64,000 bases of DNA. It comes from Photobacterium arenosum (GTDB lineage Bacteria > Pseudomonadota > Gammaproteobacteria > Enterobacterales > Vibrionaceae). Below the pieces are notes generated by a model. The model had not been told where the DNA came from. It worked only from the letters and a program-made list of their open reading frames with translations, and did not search any database. The stretch spans positions 124,001-188,000 of the forward strand of contig NZ_JACYTP010000003.1 in the NCBI RefSeq assembly GCF_014841115.1. Reading direction: 5' to 3'. Made by a program: the position numbers and the translations under genes. Positions within the stretch are counted from its first letter, which is position 1. Every line of letters starts with the position of its first letter. Of the stretch, positions 1 through 6,977 are shown one piece after another.

Positions 1-182
1 TACATAAAGTGGCGGAACGCCGGGGTAGCTATAACCTGATGTCTCCGCAGGAACTGGAAACTGAGATCCAGAAACTGGAAGCGCAAATGTATGATATGGC
101 ACAGGAACTGGAATTTGAGAAAGCGGCACAGCTACGTGATCAAATTCATTCGCTTCGCGAGCAGTTCATCGCTAACAGCTGA
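1..182 (+). CDS. uvrB: UvrB excinuclease subunit, C-terminal fragment
   Basis: Only the last 59 or so codons are in the window; the gene starts to the left of it. The visible tail begins HKVAERRGSYNLM and then holds the UVR motif, in which the helix ELETEIQKLEAQMYDMA is followed by QELEFEKAAQLRDQI and the protein ends REQFIANS. In the family this UVR domain binds UvrC during nucleotide excision repair. uvrB directly upstream of the qrr-luxO locus is the arrangement known from Vibrio. No strong rightward terminator follows; the hairpin at 247-271 has its U-tract on the other strand and ends the Qrr RNA. Confidence 0.93.
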   Translation, partial: HKVAERRGSYNLMSPQELETEIQKLEAQMYDMAQELEFEKAAQLRDQIHSLREQFIANS

Positions 183-237
183 AAGGGCCTCCCAGTCTGA
201 GGGTGGCTTCCTGCGACCCTTCCACTGAAACGCAGCC

Positions 238-336
238 AAAAAAAAAGCCAACCGTAAATCGTTCGGTTGGCATCATTGTTTAAGTGAAATATTCCACAAA
301 CAACGTCAGTTGGCTAGGTTGACTCTATCAGAGTCG
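238..336 (-). ncRNA. qrr1: Qrr quorum-regulatory small RNA (Qrr1-like)
   Basis: The minus strand carries the conserved Qrr target-pairing core CTAGCCAACTGACGTTGTT at about 304-322. It is preceded by a 5' stem-loop (GACTC-TGATA-GAGTC, about 321-335). It is followed by an A/T-rich single-stranded stretch and a terminator hairpin GCCAACCG/CGGTTGGC (247-271) with a run of nine U residues (238-246). Predicted length is about 99 nt, close to known Qrr RNAs. In Vibrio these Hfq-dependent RNAs repress the luxR/hapR-type regulator and activate aphA translation. It is transcribed away from luxO, from the sigma-54 promoter at 347-363. Ends are inferred from promoter and terminator positions. Confidence 0.92.
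247..271 (-). terminator. Rho-independent terminator of the Qrr RNA
   Basis: Perfect 8-bp stem GCCAACCG/CGGTTGGC with a 9-nt loop. On the minus strand it is followed by nine consecutive U residues (complement of 238-246). It lies immediately left of the Qrr core. Confidence 0.9.
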
Positions 337-346
337 ATTATATTAA

Positions 347-363
347 TGCAGCAAGCGTGCCAA
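347..363 (-). promoter_or_regulatory. Sigma-54 promoter of qrr
   Basis: Minus strand TTGGCACGCTTGCTGCA. It has GG at -24 (361-360) and GC at -12 (349-348) with the canonical 10-nt spacing, placing the start of transcription near 336. This matches the sigma-54 consensus TGGCAC-N5-TTGC well and sits where LuxO-activated qrr promoters lie in vibrios. Confidence 0.9.
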
Positions 364-446
364 CTTTTTAAAGTGCCTCGGAAAGTGATTATTTGGGATT
401 TCTGGTCACCATGTCTGCACAAAAAAGTTATACTAGAGATAGTTTT

Positions 447-459
447 TTGCATTTTGCAA
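447..459. promoter_or_regulatory. LuxO binding box upstream of qrr / luxO
   Basis: TTGCATTTTGCAA is a perfect match to the LuxO operator consensus TTGCA-WWW-TGCAA. It is centred about 117 bp upstream of the predicted qrr start, a normal distance for a sigma-54 activator. A second, imperfect TTGCAATGCGAA lies at 466-477. The sites also lie within the luxO promoter region, so they could mediate luxO autorepression, which is known in Vibrio harveyi. The assignment is by motif only. Confidence 0.85.
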
Positions 460-465
460 ACCGAT

Positions 466-496
466 TTGCAATGCGAAATGGTAAATGGCCGATAAT
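466..496 (+). promoter_or_regulatory. Candidate sigma-70 promoter of luxO
   Basis: A good -10 element, GATAAT, lies at 491-496, about 70 bp before the luxO start codon. The best -35 match, TTGCAA at 466-471, gives a long 19-bp spacer and overlaps the imperfect LuxO half-site, so the -35 assignment is weak. Confidence 0.35.
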
Positions 497-566
497 ACAA
501 AAGTCAGCAGGCAGTAATTTTTTCCAGTGATTACAATTAGATCAGGGAAACTGCGTCGGAGGATAA

Positions 567-2018
567 ATGGATAACAAGCTGAAAGCACGACAAGTACTGA
601 TGGTAGAAGATACTGCATCAGTTGCGGCCTTGTATAAATCCTACCTTAATCCGTTAGGGTTAGACGTCAAAATAGTCGGTACCGGTGCGGAAGCTCTGGC
701 AGCAATGAAAGACTCGGTGCCTGAGCTGGTACTGTTAGATTTACGATTACCTGATATGACAGGCATGACGGTGCTTGAGCAGGTACGTAAGCATCACCCT
801 AAGTTGCCCGTGGTGATCATGACGGCCCATGGCTCCATTGATGTGGCCGTGGAAGCGATGCGTTATGGCGCTAAAGATTTCCTGATCAAACCCTGCGAAG
901 CGGATCGGCTGCGCATCACGGTGAACAATGCCCTGAAAAATGACAAAAACGACAATAAAGCAATGTCAGTCACTCAAGGCGCACAATATCAAGGGTTTAT
1001 CGGAACCAGTCTGCCAATGCAGGCGGTGTATCGCGTTATAGAATCCGCAGCATCGAGTAAAGCGACGGTATTTATAACCGGTGAGAGTGGCACAGGCAAA
1101 GAAGTGTGTGCTGAAGCCGTTCATGCCGCGAGCCCGCGCGCCAATTGCCCGTTTGTTGCACTGAACTGTGCGGCTATACCCAAAGAACTGATTGAAAGTG
1201 AATTGTTCGGCCATGTAAAAGGCGCGTTTACCGGTGCGCTGACAGAAAGACAAGGCGCTGTTGAGCTGGCCAACAAAGGCACCTTGTTTTTGGACGAGCT
1301 TTGCGAAATGGATTTGGAATTGCAAAGCAAATTGCTACGGTTTATTCAGACCGGCACGTTTCAGAAGGTGGGTTCTTCCGTAACCAGCTCGGTTGATGTT
1401 CGCTTTGTTTGTGCCACCAACCGCAATCCCTGGGAAGAAGTTAAACAAGGGCGGTTTCGTGAAGACCTGTATTACCGCCTGCATGTTATTCCTATCAGTT
1501 TGCCGCCGCTTCGTGATCGCAGCGACGATGTTATTGAAATTGCTCATGCTTTGCTGGGGCATATCTCGGTGGAAGAAGGGAAGCGCTTTAGCCGTTTTTC
1601 ACCAGATGTAATTGAACGCTTCCGTCAGCACACCTGGCCCGGGAATGTGCGTGAGTTGCAAAACGTTATCCGCAACATTGTTGTGCTCAATGATGGCGAA
1701 GAAGTACTCGTTCAGATGCTCCCTCCATCCCTCAAGCAAGTTTCTGGCGTTGAAATTGCATCAGTTAGTGCTGTGTCCACATCATCTTTACCGGAACCTG
1801 GAACGGTTATCCACAGTTTGGATAGTTTGTCCGTTGCGAGTCCCAGTCAGATTGAACCATTGTGGAAGGTAGAGAAGCGAACAATACAGTCAGCAATCGC
1901 AGCCTGTGACGGGAATATCCCCAGAGCTGCCGGTTTACTGGAAGTCAGCCCATCTACTATCTATAGAAAATTACAGGCTTGGCAAGAGGCCGAGAGTAGT
2001 CAAAGGGAGAAAGAATAA
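567..2018 (+). CDS. luxO: LuxO, sigma-54-dependent quorum-sensing response regulator
   Basis: LuxO is an NtrC-type regulator that, when phosphorylated via LuxU at low cell density, activates sigma-54 transcription of qrr RNAs. The 483-residue protein has an N-terminal receiver domain with probable phospho-acceptor D58 in [10 protein letters not shown]. Next comes an AAA+ domain with Walker A GESGTGKE (172-179), the sigma-54 contact loop GAFTGA (219-224) and Walker B LFLDEL (240-245). It ends with a Fis-type helix-turn-helix near the C-terminus ([19 protein letters not shown]). The ATG has a strong GGAGGA 3 nt upstream. luxU follows directly at the stop codon. Length and domain order are complete. 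Receiver and AAA+ motifs alone would fit any NtrC-family member; the adjacent qrr, LuxO box and luxU make the identity firm. Confidence 0.96.
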   Translation: MDNKLKARQVLMVEDTASVAALYKSYLNPLGLDVKIVGTGAEALAAMKDSVPELVLLDLRLPDMTGMTVLEQVRKHHPKLPVVIMTAHGSIDVAVEAMRYGAKDFLIKPCEADRLRITVNNALKNDKNDNKAMSVTQGAQYQGFIGTSLPMQAVYRVIESAASSKATVFITGESGTGKEVCAEAVHAASPRANCPFVALNCAAIPKELIESELFGHVKGAFTGALTERQGAVELANKGTLFLDELCEMDLELQSKLLRFIQTGTFQKVGSSVTSSVDVRFVCATNRNPWEEVKQGRFREDLYYRLHVIPISLPPLRDRSDDVIEIAHALLGHISVEEGKRFSRFSPDVIERFRQHTWPGNVRELQNVIRNIVVLNDGEEVLVQMLPPSLKQVSGVEIASVSAVSTSSLPEPGTVIHSLDSLSVASPSQIEPLWKVEKRTIQSAIAACDGNIPRAAGLLEVSPSTIYRKLQAWQEAESSQREKE

Positions 2019-2378
2019 ATGACTGCCATTATTAATGAAGCAACATTAAAACGCTTGGCTGTTGAAGTTGGCCAGGAAACTGTTGCACTCTTGCTTGAAG
2101 TTTTCAGCGGCGAGTTAGAGCAATATTTACAGCAATTAACTGAGCAGCCCAGCGTGATGCAAATCCGGGAGATTAGTCATGCGATAAAAAGCAGCGCCGC
2201 CAGTTTTGGAGCTGATGAATTAGCCCAAATGGCTCAGGAGTGCGAATCGAGAGTTAAGCAGGGACAAGAGTCCTGGGTCAACGATCACTTACCTGAGCTG
2301 CAACAGTTAGTGGGCGACATGGCGCAACAGTACCGGCATTTAGCGTCGGATCAGGAGGCTTTCAACCGCATTTTTTAG
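2019..2378 (+). CDS. luxU: LuxU phosphotransfer protein
   Basis: This 119-residue histidine phosphotransfer (HPt) protein relays phosphate from the hybrid quorum-sensing kinases to LuxO. The HPt signature is ISHAIKSSAASFGADEL, with H54 the probable phosphorylated histidine. The start codon abuts the luxO stop, implying translational coupling in a luxO-luxU operon. Its 3' end overlaps the convergent ybhK gene by 39 nt, so the two messages are antisense at their ends and no intergenic terminator fits between them. Confidence 0.93.
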   Translation: MTAIINEATLKRLAVEVGQETVALLLEVFSGELEQYLQQLTEQPSVMQIREISHAIKSSAASFGADELAQMAQECESRVKQGQESWVNDHLPELQQLVGDMAQQYRHLASDQEAFNRIF

Positions 2379-3239
2379 CTTCTGCCGGTCATGGCGCCAT
2401 TCATGGTTGCGGGAGGCAAACTCCCCAACCACCTGGTCATAGCTTTCGTTCAGCTCTGGCCTGTGTTTGTCCGATAAAACACCGTCAATTTTTCTTCCCC
2501 CCATCGCCCTTTCGCACCAGTACAACATAGTTTCCAGTGACATACTGCCTGCCGGCCCTTTTTCTTTATCGAGATTGGCTATGAAATAAACGGGTGCATT
2601 ACAGATTTTCAGTTCATTGGCGAGGTCATTTAACAGCAGTGGCGGCATGATACTGGTCAGAAAACTACCCGGTCCAAGCAAGACAAGATCCGCTTCTTTT
2701 ATTGCTATTAACGCTTCTTTAGTCGCGGGCACGGAAGGCTCGATAAACAGGCGCTTCGGGATCTGTTGCAGCTCATCAATACTGGTTTCACCGCTAATGA
2801 TATTGCCGTCGGGTAACCAGGCTGCCAAATCCGTCGGATGTTCTGACATCGGGAGGATCTGAGTCTCCACGTGCAGGATTTCCCGGATCAGGTTAATGGC
2901 TTCAAGTGGACGAATACATAAGTTGTCTAAAGCAGTCAGAATGAGATTGCCAAGATTATGTCCGTTCAGATCGCCATTACCTCTGAATCTGTATTCAAAT
3001 AACATTGAGCCAATAGACGGTTCAGTGATTAACTGATTGATACAGTTTCTGGTATCTCCCCAGGCAATGCCGCCCATGGATGCTCTGATGCGCCCGGTAG
3101 AGCCGCCATTGTCAGTGGTCGCCACTATGCCTGTGACATGAGAACCAAAGCAGGAAAGGGAAGACAGAATTCGCCCCAGGCCGTGACCACCGCCGATAGC
3201 GACAATTCTGGCAGAGGTTGGAGATACATGGCTGCTCAT
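2340..3239 (-). CDS. ybhK: YvcK/YbhK-family gluconeogenesis factor-like protein
   Basis: Complete 299-residue CofD/UPF0052-type protein. The N-terminal nucleotide-binding motif is VAIGGGHGLGRILSSL, followed by ATTDNGGSTGRIR, and later by LVLLGPGSFLTSIMPPLLL. Relatives in Bacillus (YvcK) bind UDP-sugars and affect morphology and growth on gluconeogenic carbon; the enterobacterial YbhK role is poorly defined. The gene lies close to moaA, as ybhK does in E. coli. It is convergent with luxU and overlaps it by 39 nt. No transport or catalytic activity can be read from the sequence. Confidence 0.9.
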   Translation of the reverse strand: MSSHVSPTSARIVAIGGGHGLGRILSSLSCFGSHVTGIVATTDNGGSTGRIRASMGGIAWGDTRNCINQLITEPSIGSMLFEYRFRGNGDLNGHNLGNLILTALDNLCIRPLEAINLIREILHVETQILPMSEHPTDLAAWLPDGNIISGETSIDELQQIPKRLFIEPSVPATKEALIAIKEADLVLLGPGSFLTSIMPPLLLNDLANELKICNAPVYFIANLDKEKGPAGSMSLETMLYWCERAMGGRKIDGVLSDKHRPELNESYDQVVGEFASRNHEWRHDRQKLKNAVESLLIRR

Positions 3240-3341
3240 AGGTTAAGGAATGCTCGTTATTGAATAGTGTGCTGAATGGAAAGTGTACCCAAGGGCGGGC
3301 GAGTGGGAAAGTGGCATTCCGCTGCAGTGGAATAAAATGTG

Positions 3342-3369
3342 CAGCCAGCACTGATTTCAGTGCTGGCTG
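3342..3369. terminator. Stem-loop after the LON-domain gene
   Basis: Perfect 13-bp stem CAGCCAGCACTGA/TCAGTGCTGGCTG with a 2-nt loop, just downstream (leftward) of the LON-domain gene and before ybhK. A second smaller palindrome (ATTCC-GCTGCAGT-GGAAT) lies at about 3316-3333. The U-tract is poor, so this may be an RNA-stabilising or attenuating hairpin rather than a full terminator. Confidence 0.5.
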
Positions 3370-3380
3370 GCGAACAATGT

Positions 3381-3956
3381 TCAGTGGTTTTGCTGCATGA
3401 TGCTCTGAAGATAGTCGTACGTATTCAGGCAATTTGGCGCTGTCAGTAAGGCCTGTTTCTGAAATGCCGGCAGTGGCAGTAATTCAAGCCAGCGCTGGCA
3501 TAACCAACTGAGATTATTCAGGTATTTCGTCTGATGCAGCTTGTCCAACTCAGGGTGATTGTTAAACATTACCTGAAGTTTTTCAGCCAGTGGTTGCTGA
3601 TCATCGCGCAGTGTCATATCAGGCCACTGGGGAATGTCTTCAGGATCAGCATAAAACACGCCATTGTCAGCTTGATTTAACGATTTTATCCGGAAATTAC
3701 TGTGTCCGTATAAGGTCGCGATCAAAGCGCCATCCTGACTTGAAATGTCAAAATCTTCGACAGTCACTCGCGTACCTATGTAACAAAAATGCTGACCATG
3801 TTCGTCCTCATCGAACATGCAGATGCCGAAGCCATTGTCAGATGCCAGGGCAACTTTGAATGTCTCCATCTGGCTGCCCGGCGGGATACGCACTGGGATC
3901 CGACCGCCTGGCAGGATGTGACGCTGTTGAAATATCAGTGGGATCATGTCACTCAT
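3381..3956 (-). CDS. LON peptidase substrate-binding-domain protein
   Basis: A 191-residue stand-alone protein resembling the N-terminal substrate-binding (PUA-like) domain of Lon protease. It opens IPLIFQQRHILPGGRIPVRI and continues CYIGTRVTVEDFDISSQDG. It lacks the AAA+ and protease domains, so it is not itself a protease by sequence. Its function in the family is unknown; substrate or ligand recognition is an inference. I chose the ATG at 3956 because GGAG stands 6 nt upstream. The in-frame ATG at 3977 has no ribosome-binding site. A sigma-54-like element and two LuxO-like boxes lie upstream (see 4021-4038 and 4099-4132), suggesting quorum-sensing control. Confidence 0.8.
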   Translation of the reverse strand: MSDMIPLIFQQRHILPGGRIPVRIPPGSQMETFKVALASDNGFGICMFDEDEHGQHFCYIGTRVTVEDFDISSQDGALIATLYGHSNFRIKSLNQADNGVFYADPEDIPQWPDMTLRDDQQPLAEKLQVMFNNHPELDKLHQTKYLNNLSWLCQRWLELLPLPAFQKQALLTAPNCLNTYDYLQSIMQQNH

Positions 3957-4020
3957 TGTCGGCTCCAATTTTTTCATTTTAGTTGGTCTTTGGTCTCATC
4001 GACGTTGCTTAACATACCTA

Positions 4021-4038
4021 CTGCAAATTGGATGCCGG
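4021..4038 (-). promoter_or_regulatory. Candidate sigma-54 promoter of the LON-domain gene
   Basis: Minus strand CCGGCATCCAATTTGCAG has GG (4036-4035) and GC (4024-4023) separated by exactly 10 nt, with the conserved GGCA and TTTGCA around them. Mismatches to the consensus are the T before GG and the bases after GGCA. The predicted start near 4011 would give a leader of about 55 nt to the ATG at 3956. Inference from pattern only. Confidence 0.5.
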
Positions 4039-4098
4039 ATTTTCATATGCAGTATAGCTCTGTCATAAATTTGCCATCGTTTTGAAATGCAAATCGCT

Positions 4099-4132
4099 TT
4101 GCAAATTGCAAATATCCCTCTGCAAATTGCAT
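4099..4132. promoter_or_regulatory. Two LuxO-type boxes upstream of the LON-domain gene
   Basis: TTGCAAATTGCAA (4099-4111) is a perfect match to the LuxO consensus TTGCA-WWW-TGCAA. CTGCAAATTGCAT (4120-4132) keeps the TGCA-N3-TGCA core, with only the outermost base of each arm changed. A degenerate ATGCAAATCGC lies at 4087-4097. The boxes lie about 90-120 bp upstream of the predicted sigma-54 start, comparable to the LuxO box at qrr in this window. Confidence 0.6.
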
Positions 4133-4162
4133 GAACAGGTAGCATAACTGTTTGCGGCGATC

Positions 4163-4390
4163 CTACTTATGATTAGCGATGATTTTCATTGCAGCATCAC
4201 TGGGTAACAGTTCTAAATGATTTTGCTCGTCAAAATACCAGCCCTTGATTAACCCTTTGCTTCTCATATCGGTAAAGCTGTCTATGACCTGCTTGGCCTG
4301 ACTGCGGGCAAGATGGGCATCAATCCCTTCTTCCCGTTGTAGATACAAAGCAATGTCTTCAACGGTTGCAGATTCTACAATGTCCGACAT
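4163..4390 (-). CDS. Small conserved-looking hypothetical protein (75 aa)
   Basis: I do not recognise this protein. It is 75 residues, acidic at the N-terminus (MSDIVESATVEDIALYL) and predicted mostly helical, with no signal peptide, no membrane segment and no cysteine. The ATG is preceded by AGGGAGGGG 3 nt upstream, which strongly supports translation. It lies leftward between the moa leader and the LuxO-like boxes. A small inverted repeat ACTACT-CCTT-AGTAGT (4428-4443) sits in its upstream region and could be an operator. Confidence 0.72.
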   Translation of the reverse strand: MSDIVESATVEDIALYLQREEGIDAHLARSQAKQVIDSFTDMRSKGLIKGWYFDEQNHLELLPSDAAMKIIANHK

Positions 4391-4602
4391 AACCCCTCCC
4401 TGCCTACATCCGCTCAGATAAAAGAGACTACTCCTTAGTAGTATTGTCGCTTCTGTGGGCTAGGGGTAGACTTAAAAAGGTAATTCTCAATTATTTGTCA
4501 ATCAGAGCTAAACTCTGGTAATGTGAAATTACAACGCTGTTGTGTGTTTTCTGTGAAGAGTGTGAAAATTCTTTGTAAAATATTCTGACGCATAACTGCC
4601 AT

Positions 4603-4745
4603 CAAAACTCCGAGCGACTCTCTTCTAAGTCATGAAGGCATAACGGAATCGTCCATGATAAGAGGGTGTCGCCAGTGACCGGCCTGTGCTGGTTTCACTC
4701 AGGGTGAGTTCAGAAATGAGCTGGCCTCCCGTATTTGGAAAGGTG
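4603..4745 (+). promoter_or_regulatory. Moco RNA motif (molybdenum-cofactor riboswitch) candidate
   Basis: The leader of moaA starts with CTCCGAGCGAC. It forms a long paired element (CTCTCTT with AAGAGGG and TCATGA with TCATGA, about 4617-4669), then GACCGGC (pairing with GCTGGCC), a small ACTCA-GGG-TGAGT hairpin, and finally GAGCTGGCCTCCC running into the moaA ribosome-binding site. The position, the element order and the GGCCTCCCGTATTTGGAAAGG ending resemble the Moco RNA upstream of E. coli moaA, which represses when cofactor is plentiful. The assignment is from memory of the motif; a covariance search would settle it. Confidence 0.68.
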
Positions 4746-4749
4746 TTCC

Positions 4750-5739
4750 GTGGCGAAACAATTTGAAGATAACTACCAGCGCAAATTTTATTATTTGCGC
4801 CTGTCAATCACTGATGTCTGTAACTTCAGGTGTACTTACTGTCTGCCTGATGGCTATCATCCTGAGCATGGGAAAAAGCCCTCTTTCCTTACCCTGGACG
4901 AGATTCGCCGTGTCACGTCGGCCTTTGCTGACTGCGGCACCACCAAAGTAAGGATCACCGGCGGTGAACCGAGCTTGCGGCGGGATTTTACCGACATCAT
5001 CCATACTGTTGCTTCACAGCCTGGTATCGAAAAAGTGGCAACCACCACCAATGGATACCGGATGGAGAAGCAAGTTCATCAATGGCGCCAGGCCGGGCTG
5101 ACAAATATTAATGTCAGTGTCGATAGCCTGGATCCCCGCCAGTTCCATCTCATTACGGGTGAAAATCTGTTTCACCAGGTAATGCGAGGTGTCGATGCAG
5201 CCTTTGAAGCCGGCTACGAGCAGATCAAAGTGAATACTGTGCTGCTCAAAGGCATGAATGCCGAGCAGTTACCGCAGTTTCTGGCATGGATAAAAGATCG
5301 CCGGATTCAGCTTCGCTTCATTGAACTGATGCAGACAGGAGAGATGGATGAGCTGTTCAAACAGCGCCATGTGTCCGGTGTCAGTATTCGTAATACGTTG
5401 ATAGCCAATGGTTGGCTACTTAAACCCCGCGGGTTGAATGACGGTCCGGCACAGGTTTTCTATCATCCAGATTATCTGGGCGAGATTGGCCTGATCATGC
5501 CGTATGAAAAAGGCTTTTGTACCACCTGTAACCGTTTGAGAGTATCGGCGCGGGGTAAGCTGCATCTTTGTCTTTTTGGTGATCATGGTGTTGAGCTGCG
5601 TGATTTACTGGCCAGCGATAATCAGCATGATGCTCTGATCGCCAGAATCCGGGGGGGACTGACAGAAAAATCAGTCAGTCATTACCTGCAGGATGGCATT
5701 ACGGGTATGACGCCGCATCTGGCTTCTATCGGCGGCTGA
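4750..5739 (+). CDS. moaA: GTP 3',8-cyclase MoaA
   Basis: Radical-SAM enzyme that converts GTP to 3',8-cyclo-GTP, the first step of molybdopterin synthesis. The 329 residues match the E. coli length. The N-terminal radical-SAM motif is CNFRCTYC, and the C-terminal second [4Fe-4S] cluster motif is CTTCNRLR with a further cysteine in LHLCLF. The protein ends in the conserved GG (ASIGG). The start is taken as GTG at 4750, with GGAAAGG 6 nt upstream. A TTG at 4735 is in frame but lies inside the leader and lacks a site. It is first gene of moaA-C-D-E and sits behind a Moco-riboswitch-like leader. Confidence 0.95.
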   Translation: MAKQFEDNYQRKFYYLRLSITDVCNFRCTYCLPDGYHPEHGKKPSFLTLDEIRRVTSAFADCGTTKVRITGGEPSLRRDFTDIIHTVASQPGIEKVATTTNGYRMEKQVHQWRQAGLTNINVSVDSLDPRQFHLITGENLFHQVMRGVDAAFEAGYEQIKVNTVLLKGMNAEQLPQFLAWIKDRRIQLRFIELMQTGEMDELFKQRHVSGVSIRNTLIANGWLLKPRGLNDGPAQVFYHPDYLGEIGLIMPYEKGFCTTCNRLRVSARGKLHLCLFGDHGVELRDLLASDNQHDALIARIRGGLTEKSVSHYLQDGITGMTPHLASIGG

Positions 5740-5775
5740 CGCAGTTTTCCCTGATTCAATATTAAAGAGAAACGC

Positions 5776-6276
5776 ATGACAGAACTGACTCATATTAATG
5801 CGTCCGGCGAAGCGAATATGGTGGACGTATCGGAAAAAGCGGAAACCGTTCGTGAAGCGAAAGCTGAAGCTTTCGTCACCATGTCGGATAAAACACTGCA
5901 ATTGATTGTCTCCGGCCAGCATCACAAAGGTGATGTGTTTGCTACCGCCAGAATTGCAGGTATTCAGGCGGCAAAGAAAACCTGGGATCTGATCCCCCTT
6001 TGCCATCCACTGCTGTTATCGAAAGTTGAAGTTCAGTTAGAGGCTCAGCCTGAACAGAACAGGGTACGTATTGTCTCTGCCTGTAAGCTGGCAGGGAAAA
6101 CCGGCGTTGAGATGGAAGCCCTGACGGCGGCATCGGTGGCGGCGTTGACCATCTATGATATGTGTAAAGCGGTACAGAAAGACATGGTTATCGGCCCTGT
6201 CAGGTTGCTGGAAAAACGCGGCGGAAAATCCGGCGATTTTCAGGTAACAACGGATATACAGGGAGAGGGCTTATGA
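5776..6276 (+). CDS. moaC: Cyclic pyranopterin monophosphate synthase MoaC
   Basis: Converts the MoaA product to cyclic pyranopterin monophosphate. It is 166 residues. Family motifs are MVDVSEK near the N-terminus, LIPLCHPL around residue 75, [11 protein letters not shown] and the catalytic-region [11 protein letters not shown]. It follows moaA after 36 nt, where E. coli and some vibrios have moaB; no moaB fits in the gap. moaD overlaps its stop codon by 4 nt, implying translational coupling. Confidence 0.95.
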   Translation: MTELTHINASGEANMVDVSEKAETVREAKAEAFVTMSDKTLQLIVSGQHHKGDVFATARIAGIQAAKKTWDLIPLCHPLLLSKVEVQLEAQPEQNRVRIVSACKLAGKTGVEMEALTAASVAALTIYDMCKAVQKDMVIGPVRLLEKRGGKSGDFQVTTDIQGEGL

Positions 6277-6518
6277 TTACTGTGCTGTTTTTTGCCCAAG
6301 TGCGCGAATTGATCGGTGAAGATAAATTGCAAGTACCGTTTGAGTATCCAACAGCTGAAGACTTACGTGCATTTTTATCATCGCGCGGTGAGAAATGGGC
6401 GCTGGCACTGGATAACGATAAATTGTTAGTGGCCGTCAATCAAACTATCTGTCCGTTGGATATCCAACTGAACGACGGCGATGAAGTGGCCTTTTTTCCA
6501 CCGGTTACCGGGGGGTGA
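6273..6518 (+). CDS. moaD: Molybdopterin synthase sulfur carrier MoaD
   Basis: An 81-residue ubiquitin-like sulfur carrier. It ends in the required C-terminal di-glycine (FFPPVTGG), which is thiocarboxylated and inserted into the MoaE active site. Its ATG overlaps the moaC stop (ATGA), and moaE begins 3 nt after its own stop, so the two subunits should be made in step. Confidence 0.94.
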   Translation: MITVLFFAQVRELIGEDKLQVPFEYPTAEDLRAFLSSRGEKWALALDNDKLLVAVNQTICPLDIQLNDGDEVAFFPPVTGG

Positions 6519-6521
6519 AAG

Positions 6522-6977
6522 ATGACAGATAAGATTTGCGTGCAGGCTGAGGACTTCAGTTTAGCGCAGGAATATCAAGCCTTAGCCGAAGGAAACCAGG
6601 CTGGCGCTGTGGTGACTTTCGTCGGCAAAGTCAGGGATATGAACCTGGGCGAATCAGTGTCGACTCTGACTCTTGAACATTATCCTGGCATGACGGAAAA
6701 GTCGTTGCTATCTATTGTTGAACAAGCGAAGTCACGCTGGCCGGTTTTGGCTGCAACTGTCATCCATCGGGTTGGTCAGTTAACTGCAGGCGACCAGATA
6801 GTGTTTGTCGGGGTATCCAGCGCGCACCGGGGAGCGGCTTTTCAAGCCTGTGAATTCATCATGGATTACCTGAAGACCGAGGCACCTTTCTGGAAGAAAG
6901 AGGTCAGGGAAGGTGAAACCAGCTGGGTCGATGCCAGAGAAACGGACCAGCAAGCCAGGCAGCGCTGGCAAAAATAA
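6522..6977 (+). CDS. moaE: Molybdopterin synthase catalytic subunit MoaE
   Basis: The large subunit of molybdopterin synthase, forming a heterotetramer with MoaD and converting precursor Z to molybdopterin. It is 151 residues. Recognisable segments are GAVVTFVGKVRD, LEHYPGMTEK, the HRVG segment and the C-terminal PFWKKE containing the catalytic lysines. Last gene of the moa operon; no strong intrinsic terminator follows directly. Confidence 0.95.
   Translation: MTDKICVQAEDFSLAQEYQALAEGNQAGAVVTFVGKVRDMNLGESVSTLTLEHYPGMTEKSLLSIVEQAKSRWPVLAATVIHRVGQLTAGDQIVFVGVSSAHRGAAFQACEFIMDYLKTEAPFWKKEVREGETSWVDARETDQQARQRWQK

Noticed and set aside
306..500. Overlapping 61- and 64-codon frames on both strands before luxO
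   Set aside because: They lie over the Qrr RNA, its promoter and the LuxO box and lack ribosome-binding sites.
3957..3977. Longer start (ATG 3977) for the LON-domain protein
   Set aside because: No Shine-Dalgarno before it, whereas GGAG stands 6 nt before the ATG at 3956.
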